Of a stretch of DNA of 64,000 nucleotides, positions 30,569 to 39,937 are shown piece after piece; position 1 is the first letter of the stretch, and every line of letters starts with the position of its first letter. Origin of the DNA: Caecitellus pseudoparvulus (lineage: Eukaryota; Bigyra: Bicosoecida); NCBI GenBank assembly GCA_965644315.1, contig CBFFRQ010000089.1, forward strand, positions 372,001 to 436,000. The letters run 5' to 3'. The notes under the pieces were generated by a model, which saw only the letters and a list, made by a program, of their open reading frames with translations, was not told the origin of the DNA and made no database searches. Made by a program: the position numbers and the translations under genes.

Positions 30569-31660
30569 ATGGACGAAGGTGGGTCCCTTGTCGATGCTCT
30601 TCCGCATAAAGCTGCAGAAAAGACCCAGTTTATCAAGTTCTTGGAGCGATTGATCAGCGCGGGAGCCGGAACCGTGGACGTCCCCGGTGGCGTTTCATGG
30701 CTGGTGCGGCCTGAGCATGCAGCTGCATACCTTGGCGTTCCAACAGAGGGAAACGTGGGCCCTGCAGGGCTGTACTGGTCTGCTGCACATGCCCAAGCAA
30801 AGTTGTCAGCTTTCTTGGCAGACCGCAAGAACGGGAAGTCTGTACAGAGGACTTTCCACAACCTGCAATTGAAGGGCAGACTGCGACGGGGACTCAAGGA
30901 AGCCATCCAGGCCCTTGAGCTTCTTGCAGAGCATGCAGTGGAAAATCCAGCCGTGGCATTCCCAGAGGATCCAACTAAATGCCCTTCTGATCCAGCATTG
31001 CTCCCATTTTCAGCCTTGCTGCGGGTACATGTTCACAACCAGGAGGCTCACTCAGGTCCGTGCCTTGGCCCCACCCTGACTCCGGGAAGTGAAGAAGTTG
31101 CACGCTTCGCAGCAGCTTTCGGGTACATTCGTTACCATTCAGTGGTGCGCATGGCTGTTCGCGTGAACCCAAAGCTTGAGCGAAGCCGACGGAAGCGTCA
31201 GCGTACGTCCCCGGCCCTCGATCGACCACGGTCCAAATCGGTTCGAGGAGCTCAGACCCCAAGCCCGGGACAGGCGGGTACCCCTAGCAACATTGCTGAT
31301 ACGCTGGTTGATGAACTTACTGAGGCGGCATGTCAGATCGACCCCGCGGCAGTCCCCTTCTTGTCTGTCGAGACCGCTCTGTCTCTTGAGGAGCAAGACG
31401 CTGCAATCGCAGCAGTAGCACAAGCAACTGAGGCTTCAGCATCAAGACGCAATGCTGGAAACCGCGGCAGTGACCCAAGCGGTCTGTTTCACAGCGCTGC
31501 AGTGCTTCGAAAGGCTGCCCAACAAGCAAAAGAGTGCTTCGATGTGTCAAGGGACTCTCAACGCATGCACGACACTCTGAAGGAGGCTCTTGTCCAGCTC
31601 TTGGACAGGATGACGTCGATCGAGCAAGCAGTGACACGGATAGAGGCTCGTCTTGCATGA
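30569..31660 (+). CDS. Element-encoded accessory protein with C-terminal coiled coil
   Basis: 363 residues, not matched to a family by eye. The N-terminal 200 residues are mixed helical (EKTQFIKFLERLISAGAGTV, RRGLKEAIQALELLAEHAV), followed by a basic patch PKLERSRRKRQRT near 205-217 that could bind DNA or act as a nuclear signal. The tail (about 320-363) is a heptad-like coiled coil, LKEALVQLLDRMTSIEQAVT then RIEARL. Position and orientation opposite the transposase match the second gene of Harbinger-type elements, which usually encodes a Myb/SANT-like DNA-binding partner needed for nuclear import and end recognition. No Myb tryptophans are seen, so the equivalence is positional inference. 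ISL2EU elements carry a YqaJ nuclease here, and none is recognisable. Confidence 0.6.
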   Translation: MDEGGSLVDALPHKAAEKTQFIKFLERLISAGAGTVDVPGGVSWLVRPEHAAAYLGVPTEGNVGPAGLYWSAAHAQAKLSAFLADRKNGKSVQRTFHNLQLKGRLRRGLKEAIQALELLAEHAVENPAVAFPEDPTKCPSDPALLPFSALLRVHVHNQEAHSGPCLGPTLTPGSEEVARFAAAFGYIRYHSVVRMAVRVNPKLERSRRKRQRTSPALDRPRSKSVRGAQTPSPGQAGTPSNIADTLVDELTEAACQIDPAAVPFLSVETALSLEEQDAAIAAVAQATEASASRRNAGNRGSDPSGLFHSAAVLRKAAQQAKECFDVSRDSQRMHDTLKEALVQLLDRMTSIEQAVTRIEARLA

Positions 31661-31829
31661 TCCAGGGGACACACCTTTCACTCCTTCCGTCCCGAGTGTA
31701 AAGTCATTGTATTTGTTGTGTATGGTGATCAGAGGAGGGAACAGGAGCGAGACACGGCTTTGCTGATCAATGCACGCTGCCGGGTGGGCCAGGGGGAAGA
31801 CACCATTGAGAGGGGTGGTGTCCTCGAGC

Positions 31830-34039
31830 TCACTTCGGTAGGGCAGATCCCGCTGCCGTGGCTGTGCCTTGCGAAGCGCAGGAAAGTGTCAGCCGGTGAA
31901 CGAGGTCGCCCCTCGTACCAATGCAAGACAACCCCGTTTCTTCACATCGTTGGCGAAGCTGGTCGATGGTCATCCGCGCTATCGAGTCCGGGTCCAGACA
32001 AGGGTCACCCTCAAGGAGAAGTCCAGACGCAAACTCCACGAGCGGGCTGTCCTCCAAACCAGATCCCGGACACTGCAACAGGCTAAGCTCCACTGGAGTG
32101 CAGTTCTTGTCCAATGCCAACCTCTCTGCGATCAGAGGGAGTGTGTTGTACAAGTGCGTCGCTGCTCCCGAGGAGTGCAGCTCTTGTTCCTCGGTTCCAT
32201 CCTCGTGGTAGTAGTACACCTCCCACATTGCGGTGTAGGGGTGGACCAACACTGCGTAGCCTCGCTCGGGTTGTGACCCCCCGAGTACATGAGAGGTTCG
32301 TTTTGCCGAAGGACCATCCCGTGAAACCACTTTCGCAGTCGTGGCATGACTTCCTGTTGTGCACTGCCTCGACTCCGTGTATGACGGGGTTGACCCGGCA
32401 CAGCAGATGCTGTGCCGGGCTTCTTGCTCCTCTTCTTCAAGGATGACAAGCCCCCTTGGTCCAGGTCCTGCAGCACCTCGCGATCAAGTCCATGGAGCAG
32501 CGTCGTCATGGTTTGGATCTGCTCCCAAAGCTCTGACGAGGCCCCGCGAGGGGGCTGGGCTTCAACCTCAGGCGCAGATTCCCCTTGTGCATCACGCACA
32601 GCTTTGGCAACGGCCTGATAAGCCACCTTCATGGGTCGCTTGTTGCGCCGGACTTGCATCAGTCGGGGCAGGTCTTCAAATGTGCGATCTGCTGCCTCCC
32701 CTAATGCACGGTCGGCCTTTACAGTGAGATGGAGCAAGCTCAACGAGTGATTCTTTCGAAGCAGCCATGACTCGCTTCGGAGGCTGCGACGAGTGTAAAG
32801 CATCCGAAATGCAACAAGACCTGTGACCGCCTTGACCGTCAAGAGCAGAAGTGCCTTTTGGTCTGCGAGGAACGGCATCTGTGAGTGTCTTTCGCTCAAC
32901 CTACCATTGAACGACTTGATGACGTTGTTGCAGTTCTCCACTACAAGCCTTGCGCTGCTTATCATCTCCGTTCGCAGATCCAAGCTAAGCAGCATCCCAG
33001 ACGCCATGCGCAGCCTCTCGAGCTCTTCGGCATCCTCCCACCCAGCCTCAATGTGCTGGGTGATCTTGTCGGCCCACTGTTTGAGGTGGGATGGCTTGTC
33101 TCCCGCTACAATGTGCTTGTTGGAGTGCCAGTACAATGCATCTCCTAGCAGCAGATCGCCTGGCTCCATGACTCCATGGCGGCGCAGGGTTCGCACCGCG
33201 TCTGACGCCGCCGCAACTTCAGACTGTGATCCAGGCCCCATCTCAAAAATAGCCAAGGGAACTCCAGTGAGGTCTGTCACAAGCAGGAAGTCGTAACCTG
33301 GAATCTTGTGGTGGACGTTGTAGTGGGATTGGGGTCGGCCCGGCATCGCTTGCATCGGGATGGTTACCCCATCCACTGCCCCGACAACACGGCCAAGTGC
33401 GCCGCCAAAAATCCCGTGAGACACGTCCCGCTGATCTTCGGGTATCTTGAGCATCAAATTTCTGGTGGCAACAGAGAGGACGAAGGGAATCACCTCCCGG
33501 AAGATCCCATGCATAGATCCTTCCGGCATCTTCGTAATGATCGCCAGAGCGGCAGGAGGGTGCCCACGGAGCTGGGAAATGCAAATGAAAATCCGTACAA
33601 AGGCTGAGTGCTGCTTGGTTTGCATGTTTTTGGCCTTTACGAGAGCTCTCTGGACTTCGTCAGAGAAGTGCCTGTACATCTCTGCGTTCATCCCCGTTAA
33701 CCTCCAACAGTGCCTCGGGTTCTGCAGCGTCGCTTCAATAGACTGGCGAATGACAAGTGGCTTGATCCTACGAAGCCTACCTCTGCCTTTTGCTGCTCCG
33801 AACTTCGCTTCCCGCTGATCCCTGCGGGTGTAGCCTTCGGCTCGAAGCTGGCCTGCCAAGGCATGCACCGAGTGTACAAGCAACGACTGCCCTGTGACAA
33901 GTGAGGCCGCACCAAGGTTCATCATGTGGGCACTTGCTTCAAGAATTCCTTGAGCTATTCCGCGTGACGACCTTTCCGGGACAGCTGTGGCCGTTCGCAA
34001 CGGGGCGCCGGATCGGTCTCGTTTCGTCGCCATCACCAC
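31830..34039 (-). CDS. Harbinger-type DDE transposase with SAP domain reached by a -1 frameshift
   Basis: The first frame (34039 down to 32132) encodes the transposase with a DDE_Tnp_4-like core: GAVDGVTIPMQAMPGRP (first Asp), LLVTDLTGVPLAIFEMGPG, GDLLLGDALYWHS (second Asp), and SARLVVENCNNVIKSFNGRL (candidate Glu). At a G6 run (32282-32277 read on the minus strand) this frame continues into a poor tail, while the -1 frame is open to 31830 and encodes a conserved-looking module and a SAP motif (IARMTIDQLRQRCEETG, then GTRGDLVHRL), a DNA-binding helix pair. The junction reads G GGG GGT in the incoming frame, a canonical X-XXY-YYZ slippery heptamer. A fused product would be about 736 residues. 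Alternatives are an inactivating deletion of one G or a base-calling error. Confidence 0.75.
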
Positions 34040-34372
34040 TGGGTGAGAATTCGGCTTGGAAGAGGAAACCGGGCGAACAAATGGCGGAAGTTATGAGAAA
34101 GCTTGAGGTTGGCCATGAATTGCGTGAAATTTTTGAGCCAGCGCTTATTCTGAAAGAGGTAGACGGCCTTGGGTGATTGGCCGTTTTCTTTCGGTGCCCG
34201 TAACGCCAACGGCCAACGGCACCATCAAACAAAAAACTCAAATTTGAAGTATTTGAATTTTGGCGAAGCCCCCCCGCCGGGTCTTGTTGCGCAAAACCTC
34301 CAAGAACGCAAAATTGCTCTAAGAATGTTGAGCATAGTGCTAGACCTTATATCAGTTTGTCCTACATTTGCC

Positions 34373-34396
34373 CTTATTGCAGGGTTTCACGAGACC
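34373..34396. repeat. Right terminal inverted repeat of Harbinger-like element
   Basis: Ends in GGTTTCACGAGACC, the reverse complement of the left end, and is followed by TAACTAA. Confidence 0.85.
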
Positions 34397-34802
34397 TAAC
34401 TAAAATGAACTGCCATCGAAGCACAGACAAAGTTCAGCACCCCGCACTCGTTCCAGAAGCTCCGAGCAGAAGCACAACACTACCGTTCAGATCAAACGCT
34501 GCTCGACAATCCAATTCCAAGGTGATCTTCTTCTCCATGCTTGTCTGCTTCGCACGCGAGCTCACCCTTCTCCACTTCGCCTCCCACGAGAGCCTTTCCT
34601 TTCAATCACGAGTTACAAAAACCAGACACCCCACAATTCCCACAATTTATCTATGTACGGCGCTTCCCCATGCTTTATCTGCCCAGCTGCACTCCGTAGC
34701 AAGCCTCGTACACCGCAGACTGCCTCAGCAGCTTCATCATCTTTGCCCAGGACACAGCTTCAGGGACCCGGGCAAGGTCGTGACGCAGGAGCACCCATCG
34801 CC
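34397..34802. other. Intergenic region upstream of the REEP gene
   Basis: About 400 bp between the Harbinger-like right end and the REEP start codon. Composition rises from AT-rich back to host-like GC. No gene or repeat recognised; presumed REEP promoter and leader. Confidence 0.4.
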
Positions 34803-35664
34803 ATGAACGGGTCATGGAGCTCTGCGTTGTCGAAGATCGTCTGGTACGGCGCTTGAGCTGTGCAGTAGGCCGCGTGACCACTTGCCACATCACCCGCTTC
34901 CCTTGCTGCACAGCAACGTGATTGGGAACGTCTACCCCGCCTATGCAAGCTACCTGGCTGTGCGGGAGGCTGATCCTGAGGAGCACAAACAGTGGCTGAT
35001 GTATTGGTGCGTTGGGCAGCTTGCAGTGTGGCTTGGGGCTGGCGCTGGCATGCCCGTAACGCGCGCCGAAACGCCAGGCATGCCACGTGACTGTGCTCGC
35101 TGTGCAGGATCGTGAACACAGTCTTCATCATCTTTGAGATGTTGGCCGACCAACTTGTATCCTGGTGCGTCTCCAGCATGCTTTTGCGTGCTCTTCAGAG
35201 GCGCGAAACCCTCTCCTTTCCGTCACAGGGTGCCGCTGTACTGGGAAGGCAAGATTGCTTTCGTGTTGTGGTTGACTCTGCCCCGCTTCCGTGGCGCAAC
35301 ATACCTGTACGAGCAGGCTGTCGCTCCCTACATCACACAGTACGAGGGTGACATTGACAAGCACTTGGCCAGTCTGGCCGACTCGGCGTCTGCTGGCGTG
35401 GCGAAGCTGAAGGAGGCTGGTGCGCACCACCTGCGCCAGCACAGCACACAGGCCCTCACGCTGATGGCCGAGATGGTGTCTCCACGGGGCACGACGGCGC
35501 CTGCCCTGTCTGACATCCACGAGGGCGCCGACACCGCTCCTCCCGCCCACGCCGCTGCCCCTGCTCGGGCTGGCGTTGATTCGGAGGGCGTGCTGCAGGA
35601 GGGTCCCAACGGCTTTGACACAGACGCCAAGCCCGCCTCTACTCTGCGTCAGCGCCGCAAGTAG
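34803..35664 (+). CDS. REEP/HVA22 (TB2/DP1) ER-shaping membrane protein, four exons
   Basis: 208 residues. Exons are 34803-34843, 34914-35006, 35108-35164 and 35229-35664; introns open GTACGG, GTGCGTT and GTGCGTC, close with CAG, and are all phase 2. Spliced protein: MNGSWSSALSKIVCNVIGNV, then YPAYASYLAVREADPEEHKQ, WLMYWIVNTVFIIFEMLADQ, LVSWVPLYWEGKIAFVLWLT. This is the complete TB2/DP1/HVA22 domain, whose hydrophobic hairpins bend ER tubules (REEP5, Yop1). The C-terminal 90 residues contain an amphipathic helix and an Ala/Pro-rich tail ending in RQRRK. The three small first exons are invisible in single-frame searches. Its stop lies 13 bp from the stop of the opposing gene. Confidence 0.92.
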
Positions 35665-35677
35665 GCGTGCATTGCCC

Positions 35678-37093
35678 TCACACCGGCACCAAGATGACGC
35701 CCTGGCCCCGCTTCGCCTCTGCCGCCACCGCTGGCCAGGCGCCTAGCTCCGTGGTCCGGTCCTCAGCCATCAGACGCAGCACTTTGCCTGCTGCTGCCGC
35801 CTGGGACGTGCCCATCACGGCATTGGCCAGGTTGTCCTTGGCCTGGCGCCGCAGACTGGTCATGGCCTGGGCCTGATCGTCCGCAGTGTCGGCTGGTGTC
35901 GGCACATACGCCGCAGGCAGCTCCCGTAGACTGCCCGGTGTGGGCTCCCAATACAACCGCACCTTCACGACAGAAGTCTCCACAACACCGTCACCCCCCC
36001 CAGTCAGATCTAGCATGGGCAGCGCCTCGGTTTCCCGGCGTTGCCGCTTGGGCTGGTGTTCCGCCTTGACTGCGTCGGCAGGGGGGGGCGCTTGTCCACC
36101 CTCCCCCTCATCATCTTCCGTGTCTGAATCCTTCAACTCCAGGATGCCGTCATCGCCCACCTCGTACGAGCGGGCGGGGGCCATGCGCTTGCCGCCTCCC
36201 ACGGCGCCCCCTCCTCGAGCCGACGCGCCAGCCTTGTTCGGGTGCACTGTTCCGGACGCACCCGATGTTCCGGCTTGCTTCTTGCGTTCCAGGTCCATGG
36301 CAAGGGTGTCCCTGTACTTGAACAGGAACATGACGGGGTGCGAATCGCCGATGCCCCACGCCGCCACCTCCTCCAGAGCCCGAGGCTTGATGTCTGGGCG
36401 GTGGGTGGCTTGGTTCTGTGTCAGGGCGGCCTTGGTGTCCCCCCCACCCGCCGTCAGCGCCGTCTTGCGCAGGGAGCCCACAGTGCACGTCTGCGTCGTG
36501 GGCCTGTCCAGCTGCACCACCTCGTACACCATCACCTTCACCTCGCCGTGGTTGACGGGGGCAGCGGCAGCACCTGGCGCAGCCGCTGCAGCCGCCCCAG
36601 CACTGCCGCCTGGTGCTGCCGCTGGGAGGGCTTCTGTTCGAAACGGCACCACGTCAGTGAGCACGTCAGGCCACTGGGCCGTGCGGGGCCAGCCTGGGCA
36701 GGGAAGGGCAAGCAGGAAAGTGCACACGGCTGTGGACGGGGGGCGGCGGCAAGGCGCAGGTGCGGCACACACCTTTGATGGCGAGGTTGGAGCCAGGCTC
36801 CAGCCAGTAGGTGTTGGAGAAGACCTTTTCGCCGTCCACCCACACTGCCACCACCCGGCGAGTGGTGGAGTAGTTGAAGAGGCGAATGGAGTACTGCGTG
36901 CCTGGCTCAATGCAGACATACGTGCTCTGCCTGTGCTCAAGCGGGGGGGAGAGGGGGCGTCTGTGTTGGCGTGGTGCTGGCGCTCCGCATGCGCCTGCGC
37001 CACCACGCACGAGTCATTGGACAGGGACTCCTCCAGGAAGTCCAGCCCGTTGGCCTGCACCAGTGTGCAGGAAATGGGGCCGAATCGCACCAT
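35678..37093 (-). CDS. Unrecognised acidic protein with N-terminal beta-rich domain, three exons
   Basis: 398 residues after splicing exons 37011-37093, 36773-36930 and 35678-36633; introns start GTGCGTGG and GTGTGTGC and end GCACAG and GAACAG, phases 2 and 1. The N-terminal 80 residues read smoothly across both junctions (ESLSNDSQSTYVCIEPGTQY, SIRLFNYSTTRRVVAVWVDG, EKVFSNTYWLEPGSNLAIK) and look like a small beta-sandwich. The middle has Ala-rich and Asp/Glu-rich linkers with a basic nuclear-signal-like patch KAEHQPKRQRRE. A second conserved-looking strand region is VNHGEVKVMVYEVVQL and near the end VVETSVVKVRLYWEP. No family could be named. Function unknown; nuclear location is a weak inference. 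Confidence 0.7.
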   Translation of the reverse strand: MVRFGPISCTLVQANGLDFLEESLSNDSCVVAQAHAERQHHANTDAPSPPRLSTGRARMSALSQARSTPFASSTTPPLAGWWQCGWTAKRSSPTPTGWSLAPTSPSKVCAAPAPCRRPPSTAVCTFLLALPCPGWPRTAQWPDVLTDVVPFRTEALPAAAPGGSAGAAAAAAPGAAAAPVNHGEVKVMVYEVVQLDRPTTQTCTVGSLRKTALTAGGGDTKAALTQNQATHRPDIKPRALEEVAAWGIGDSHPVMFLFKYRDTLAMDLERKKQAGTSGASGTVHPNKAGASARGGGAVGGGKRMAPARSYEVGDDGILELKDSDTEDDEGEGGQAPPPADAVKAEHQPKRQRRETEALPMLDLTGGGDGVVETSVVKVRLYWEPTPGSLRELPAAYVPTPADTADDQAQAMTSLRRQAKDNLANAVMGTSQAAAAGKVLRLMAEDRTTELGAWPAVAAEAKRGQGVILVPV

Positions 37094-37645
37094 GCCCGCG
37101 AGGAGTTCGACGAGGGTGCCGCGCCGCAGTCACGTTCGGAGCGGCGTCGGTGCAGCTCAAGTTCCGCAGCCCAGCTGGGAATCTATCGACGCGGCTGACC
37201 ACCGACCCAGGTGTCAAGGGGCGCCAAACCACACCCTTCAGTACACGTTGAGGTTCTGCTGTACAATGCCTGTCATTTTTTTATACTGATGGGCTTTGTG
37301 GAGCACTGCGTTGCCAATTGGGGGCCATGCGATAGGGAAACGCTCGCTCGGACGTGGCCAGCACTTGCCGCCAGACGTGACGTGACCCAAAAGTCAAACT
37401 GTCCTCGACCCGGCTCGCGCCTCAAGGCAAGCAAGTGCTGCGAACCCGTACGAGTTCCTGCAGCAGCTTCCATCTTCCAGTGTCTTCCACTCTTGCGCGT
37501 GTCTTCAGCTGACCTTTGAGGCACACAGCTTGAGTCTTGCAGAGCCGATTGCGTTGACGCGGCAGAAGGCCAACCCAACCATCTCCACCTCGCCCCACAC
37601 CCCATAATAGTGGCATATTAAATATAAGACTGCCGCGGGAACGCC
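37094..37645. other. Divergent intergenic region
   Basis: About 550 bp between the unrecognised minus-strand gene and VAC14. No supported coding region. It should hold both promoters; an AT-rich stretch just before VAC14 is listed separately. Confidence 0.4.
37616..37628 (+). promoter_or_regulatory. Possible TATA-like element of VAC14
   Basis: TATTAAATATAAG stands out in GC-rich surroundings and ends 17 bp before the VAC14 ATG. That is close for a TATA box unless the leader is extremely short, so it may instead be part of the initiator region. Confidence 0.2.
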
Positions 37646-39911
37646 ATGGCAGACAGTTCACGCGGGTCAGACGTGCTGCCGGAGCCGGTGCGTGAGGCGG
37701 TCCAATTTCCGCGTCACGCCAGGGCGCCCATGCTGGTGCATGCGCCCCCCCCTGCGCATGATGCAGGTGTTGCAAGGGCTGTTTGACCGCAATGCAGACC
37801 GGCGCAAGGCTGCTGCGGCGGACTTGGCTGGCCTGGTGCGGCAGTGGAAGGGGGAGGGCGGGGAGGGCAAGCTGCAGGCGCTGGTGGAGATGCTGGCAGA
37901 GCACTTTGTGAACTCCTCCTCCATCACGCAGCGCAAGGGCGGGCTGAGCGGCATCGCGGCCGTGGCGGCCACCCTGCGCCACGAGACGTCTGCGTACTTG
38001 AACCTGTTCATCCCCTCCGTCCTGACGTGTTTCAGCGACACGGATGCGGGTGTGCGGCAGCAGGCGCTGGACACTCTGTTCAACATTGTGCAGTATACGG
38101 AGGGCGACACGCTGCCGTACTTGAACGTCATGTTCGTGGGCCTGTGCAAGCTGGCGGCAGACGTGGACCCCGACGTGAAGAACTTGCTGGAGTTGCTGGA
38201 TGGCCGGCTGAAGGGCATGGTGTCCTCCGCACGCGGCTTTGACGTGGCGGCGTTCGTGCCACTGCTGCGCGACCATGCTAGTAGCAGCGACATGTACATT
38301 CGGCGCCTGTTCGTGTCCTGGGTGACTACGCTGGACAGTGTCCCCGAGATCAACATGCTGGAGTACCTGCCCGACACCATCGACGGCCTGTTCAACATGC
38401 TGTCGGACGCGAACAAGGAGCTGCGGTCGGAGGCCAACGCGTGTCTGGAGGAGTTCCTGCAGCAGATCGCGGCGGTGCCCAGGGAAGACTTTGAAGAGTG
38501 CGTGGCGTTCCAGCCCATCGTCGCATCCCTCGTGCGCGCCAGCAACGCCGACAACCGGTATGCCCGCGTGACGGCCATGCAGTGGCTGTACCAGCTCATC
38601 GACCTGGCAGGGGACATTCTGGCGCCCGTGTACGCGCCACTTCTGGACACCGTCCTGGCGCGCATGGGGGACAGCCAGCAGGAGATCGTGGAGCAGGCGT
38701 TCAAGACGGCGGACCTGTTCATGAGCCTGTTGCAGCGGGGGCAGGGCGAGCTGGACATCACCAACCTCCTGCGCATCGTGACCGACACGCTGCCGTCCCA
38801 GGACCAGCTGCAGCGGTCGGAATCCCTGCGGTGGACGCAGATGCTGCTGGCGAAGTTTCCCGACCAGGTCATGCAGGGCGTGGAGCCGCTGCTGCTGGCG
38901 CTGCTGCACAACCTGACGGACGAGAGCGTCGTGGACGTGTTGAAGTTGAACCTAGACACCCTCGCGCGCCTGGCGCTGCACGACCGGCACTTCTTCTTCA
39001 CCACCATCCTCAAGCGGCTGCTGACGCTGCTGGCAGGCGACCGGCGGCTGCTGGAGGCACGGGGGGCGTTCATCGTTCGGCGCCTGTGTCTGTTGCTGGA
39101 TGCGCGGGATGTGTACGTGGCCTTTGCGCGGTTGCTGCGGTGGGACCCGCACGTGGAGTTCGTGGCGGTGTTTGTGGAACTCCTGAGCCTCGTCCTGCTG
39201 ACGTCAGGCGAGATGAAGGACTTCCGCACGGCCCTGCGGGGTGCCCTGCGACGGGAGGGCAAGCGGGACATTTCCGAGCTGCTGCCAGCGACGGCGCCAG
39301 TCGGGGAGGAGGGCGAGGAGCCCCCCACGCAGCACGTGGACGCAGCGGACCTGGGGGACTTTGACATCTTCGCCACCCTCCTGTGCACGTGGTGCCACAA
39401 CCCCATTTCCACCGTCGCACTGTGCCTGCTGGGGGAGGGCTACGAGCTGGCACAAGCAGTGGTGGCGTCCCTCGTGGAGGCTCAGGTGTCCGTGGGCTTG
39501 CTCATGCAGCTGGACAAGCTGGTGCAGCTGATCGAGAGCCCTGTGTTCGTGCAGCTGCGCGTGCACTTGGTGCACCCGGAACGCAGGGACCACCAGTGCC
39601 TCCTGCGGTGCCTGTACGCGTTGCTCATGTTGCTGCCGCAGTCCACTGCCTTTGGCCTGCTGCGGGACCGACTGCAAAGCACGACGTCCCTGCACATTGC
39701 AGTGGGCGGCGGCAGTGGCGGAGGCTGGAAGCCCCTGCTCCCGTCTCCCGAAGTGGCGTCCGTGCCAGATGCGGAGTTGGCGAAACGCATGGGCGCAGTC
39801 ATGGCGCACTACAAGGCATGCCAGGCTTGGCGCACACAGCTGACTGCAGCACAGGCTGGTGACACAGAAGTGGTGGACAGTGAGAGTGGTGAGGGCGCTG
39901 CGGCGTCGTGA
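37646..39911 (+). CDS. VAC14: VAC14, scaffold of the PIKfyve/Fab1 complex, two exons
   Basis: VAC14 is a HEAT-repeat scaffold that holds Fab1/PIKfyve and the Fig4 phosphatase on endosomes and vacuoles and so controls PI(3,5)P2. Exon 1 is 37646-37687 (MADSSRGSDVLPEP), the intron 37688-37766 (GTGCGTGAGG...GATGCAG, phase 0), exon 2 37767-39911; 728 residues. The protein starts like known VAC14 (VLQGLFDRNADRRKAAAADL) and carries RKGGLSGIA (from residue 70), YLNLFIPSVLTCFSDTDAGV, LFNIVQYTEGDTLPYLNVMF, KLAADVDPDVK and EINMLEYLPDTIDGLFNML, all diagnostic HEAT motifs of the family. The C-terminal third matches the Vac14_Fig4-binding region in position. Length is within the family range. Using an upstream ATG in exon 2's frame would translate the intron. 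It converges on the lipase gene with 26 bp between stops. Confidence 0.95.
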
Positions 39912-39937
39912 GGGTGTGCGTGAATGCATTGCTGCCG

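Larger units (their letters stand above)
29989..34396. mobile_element. Harbinger-like DNA transposon with two convergent genes, 4,408 bp
   Basis: The ends are matching inverted repeats of 24 bp: left 29989-30012 begins GGTCTCGTGAAACC, and right 34373-34396 is its reverse complement with three mismatches further in. Subterminal similarity continues (TGTAGGA inverted, CTTATATCAG in direct orientation on both sides). TA abuts both ends, and TAA follows the right end and lies two bases before the left, consistent with the TA or TAA duplications of Harbinger/ISL2EU relatives but not decisive. Inside are a DDE transposase (-) and an unrecognised coiled-coil protein (+), facing each other as in two-gene Harbinger elements. 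Confidence 0.8.

Noticed and set aside
31661-32131. Separate small SAP-domain gene on the minus strand
   Set aside because: The open frame overlaps the transposase end, its own ATG lies inside the overlap, and it joins the transposase naturally at the G6 run, so a frameshift product is the better reading. A separate gene cannot be fully excluded.
20759-34396. Endogenous virophage or giant-virus insertion
   Set aside because: The AT-rich island suggested it, but no capsid, integrase, polymerase, packaging ATPase or protease genes are present; both mobile units are cut-and-paste DNA transposons.
37667-39412. 581-codon minus-strand open frame over VAC14
   Set aside because: Low-complexity Ser/Arg translation opposite a clear HEAT-repeat protein.
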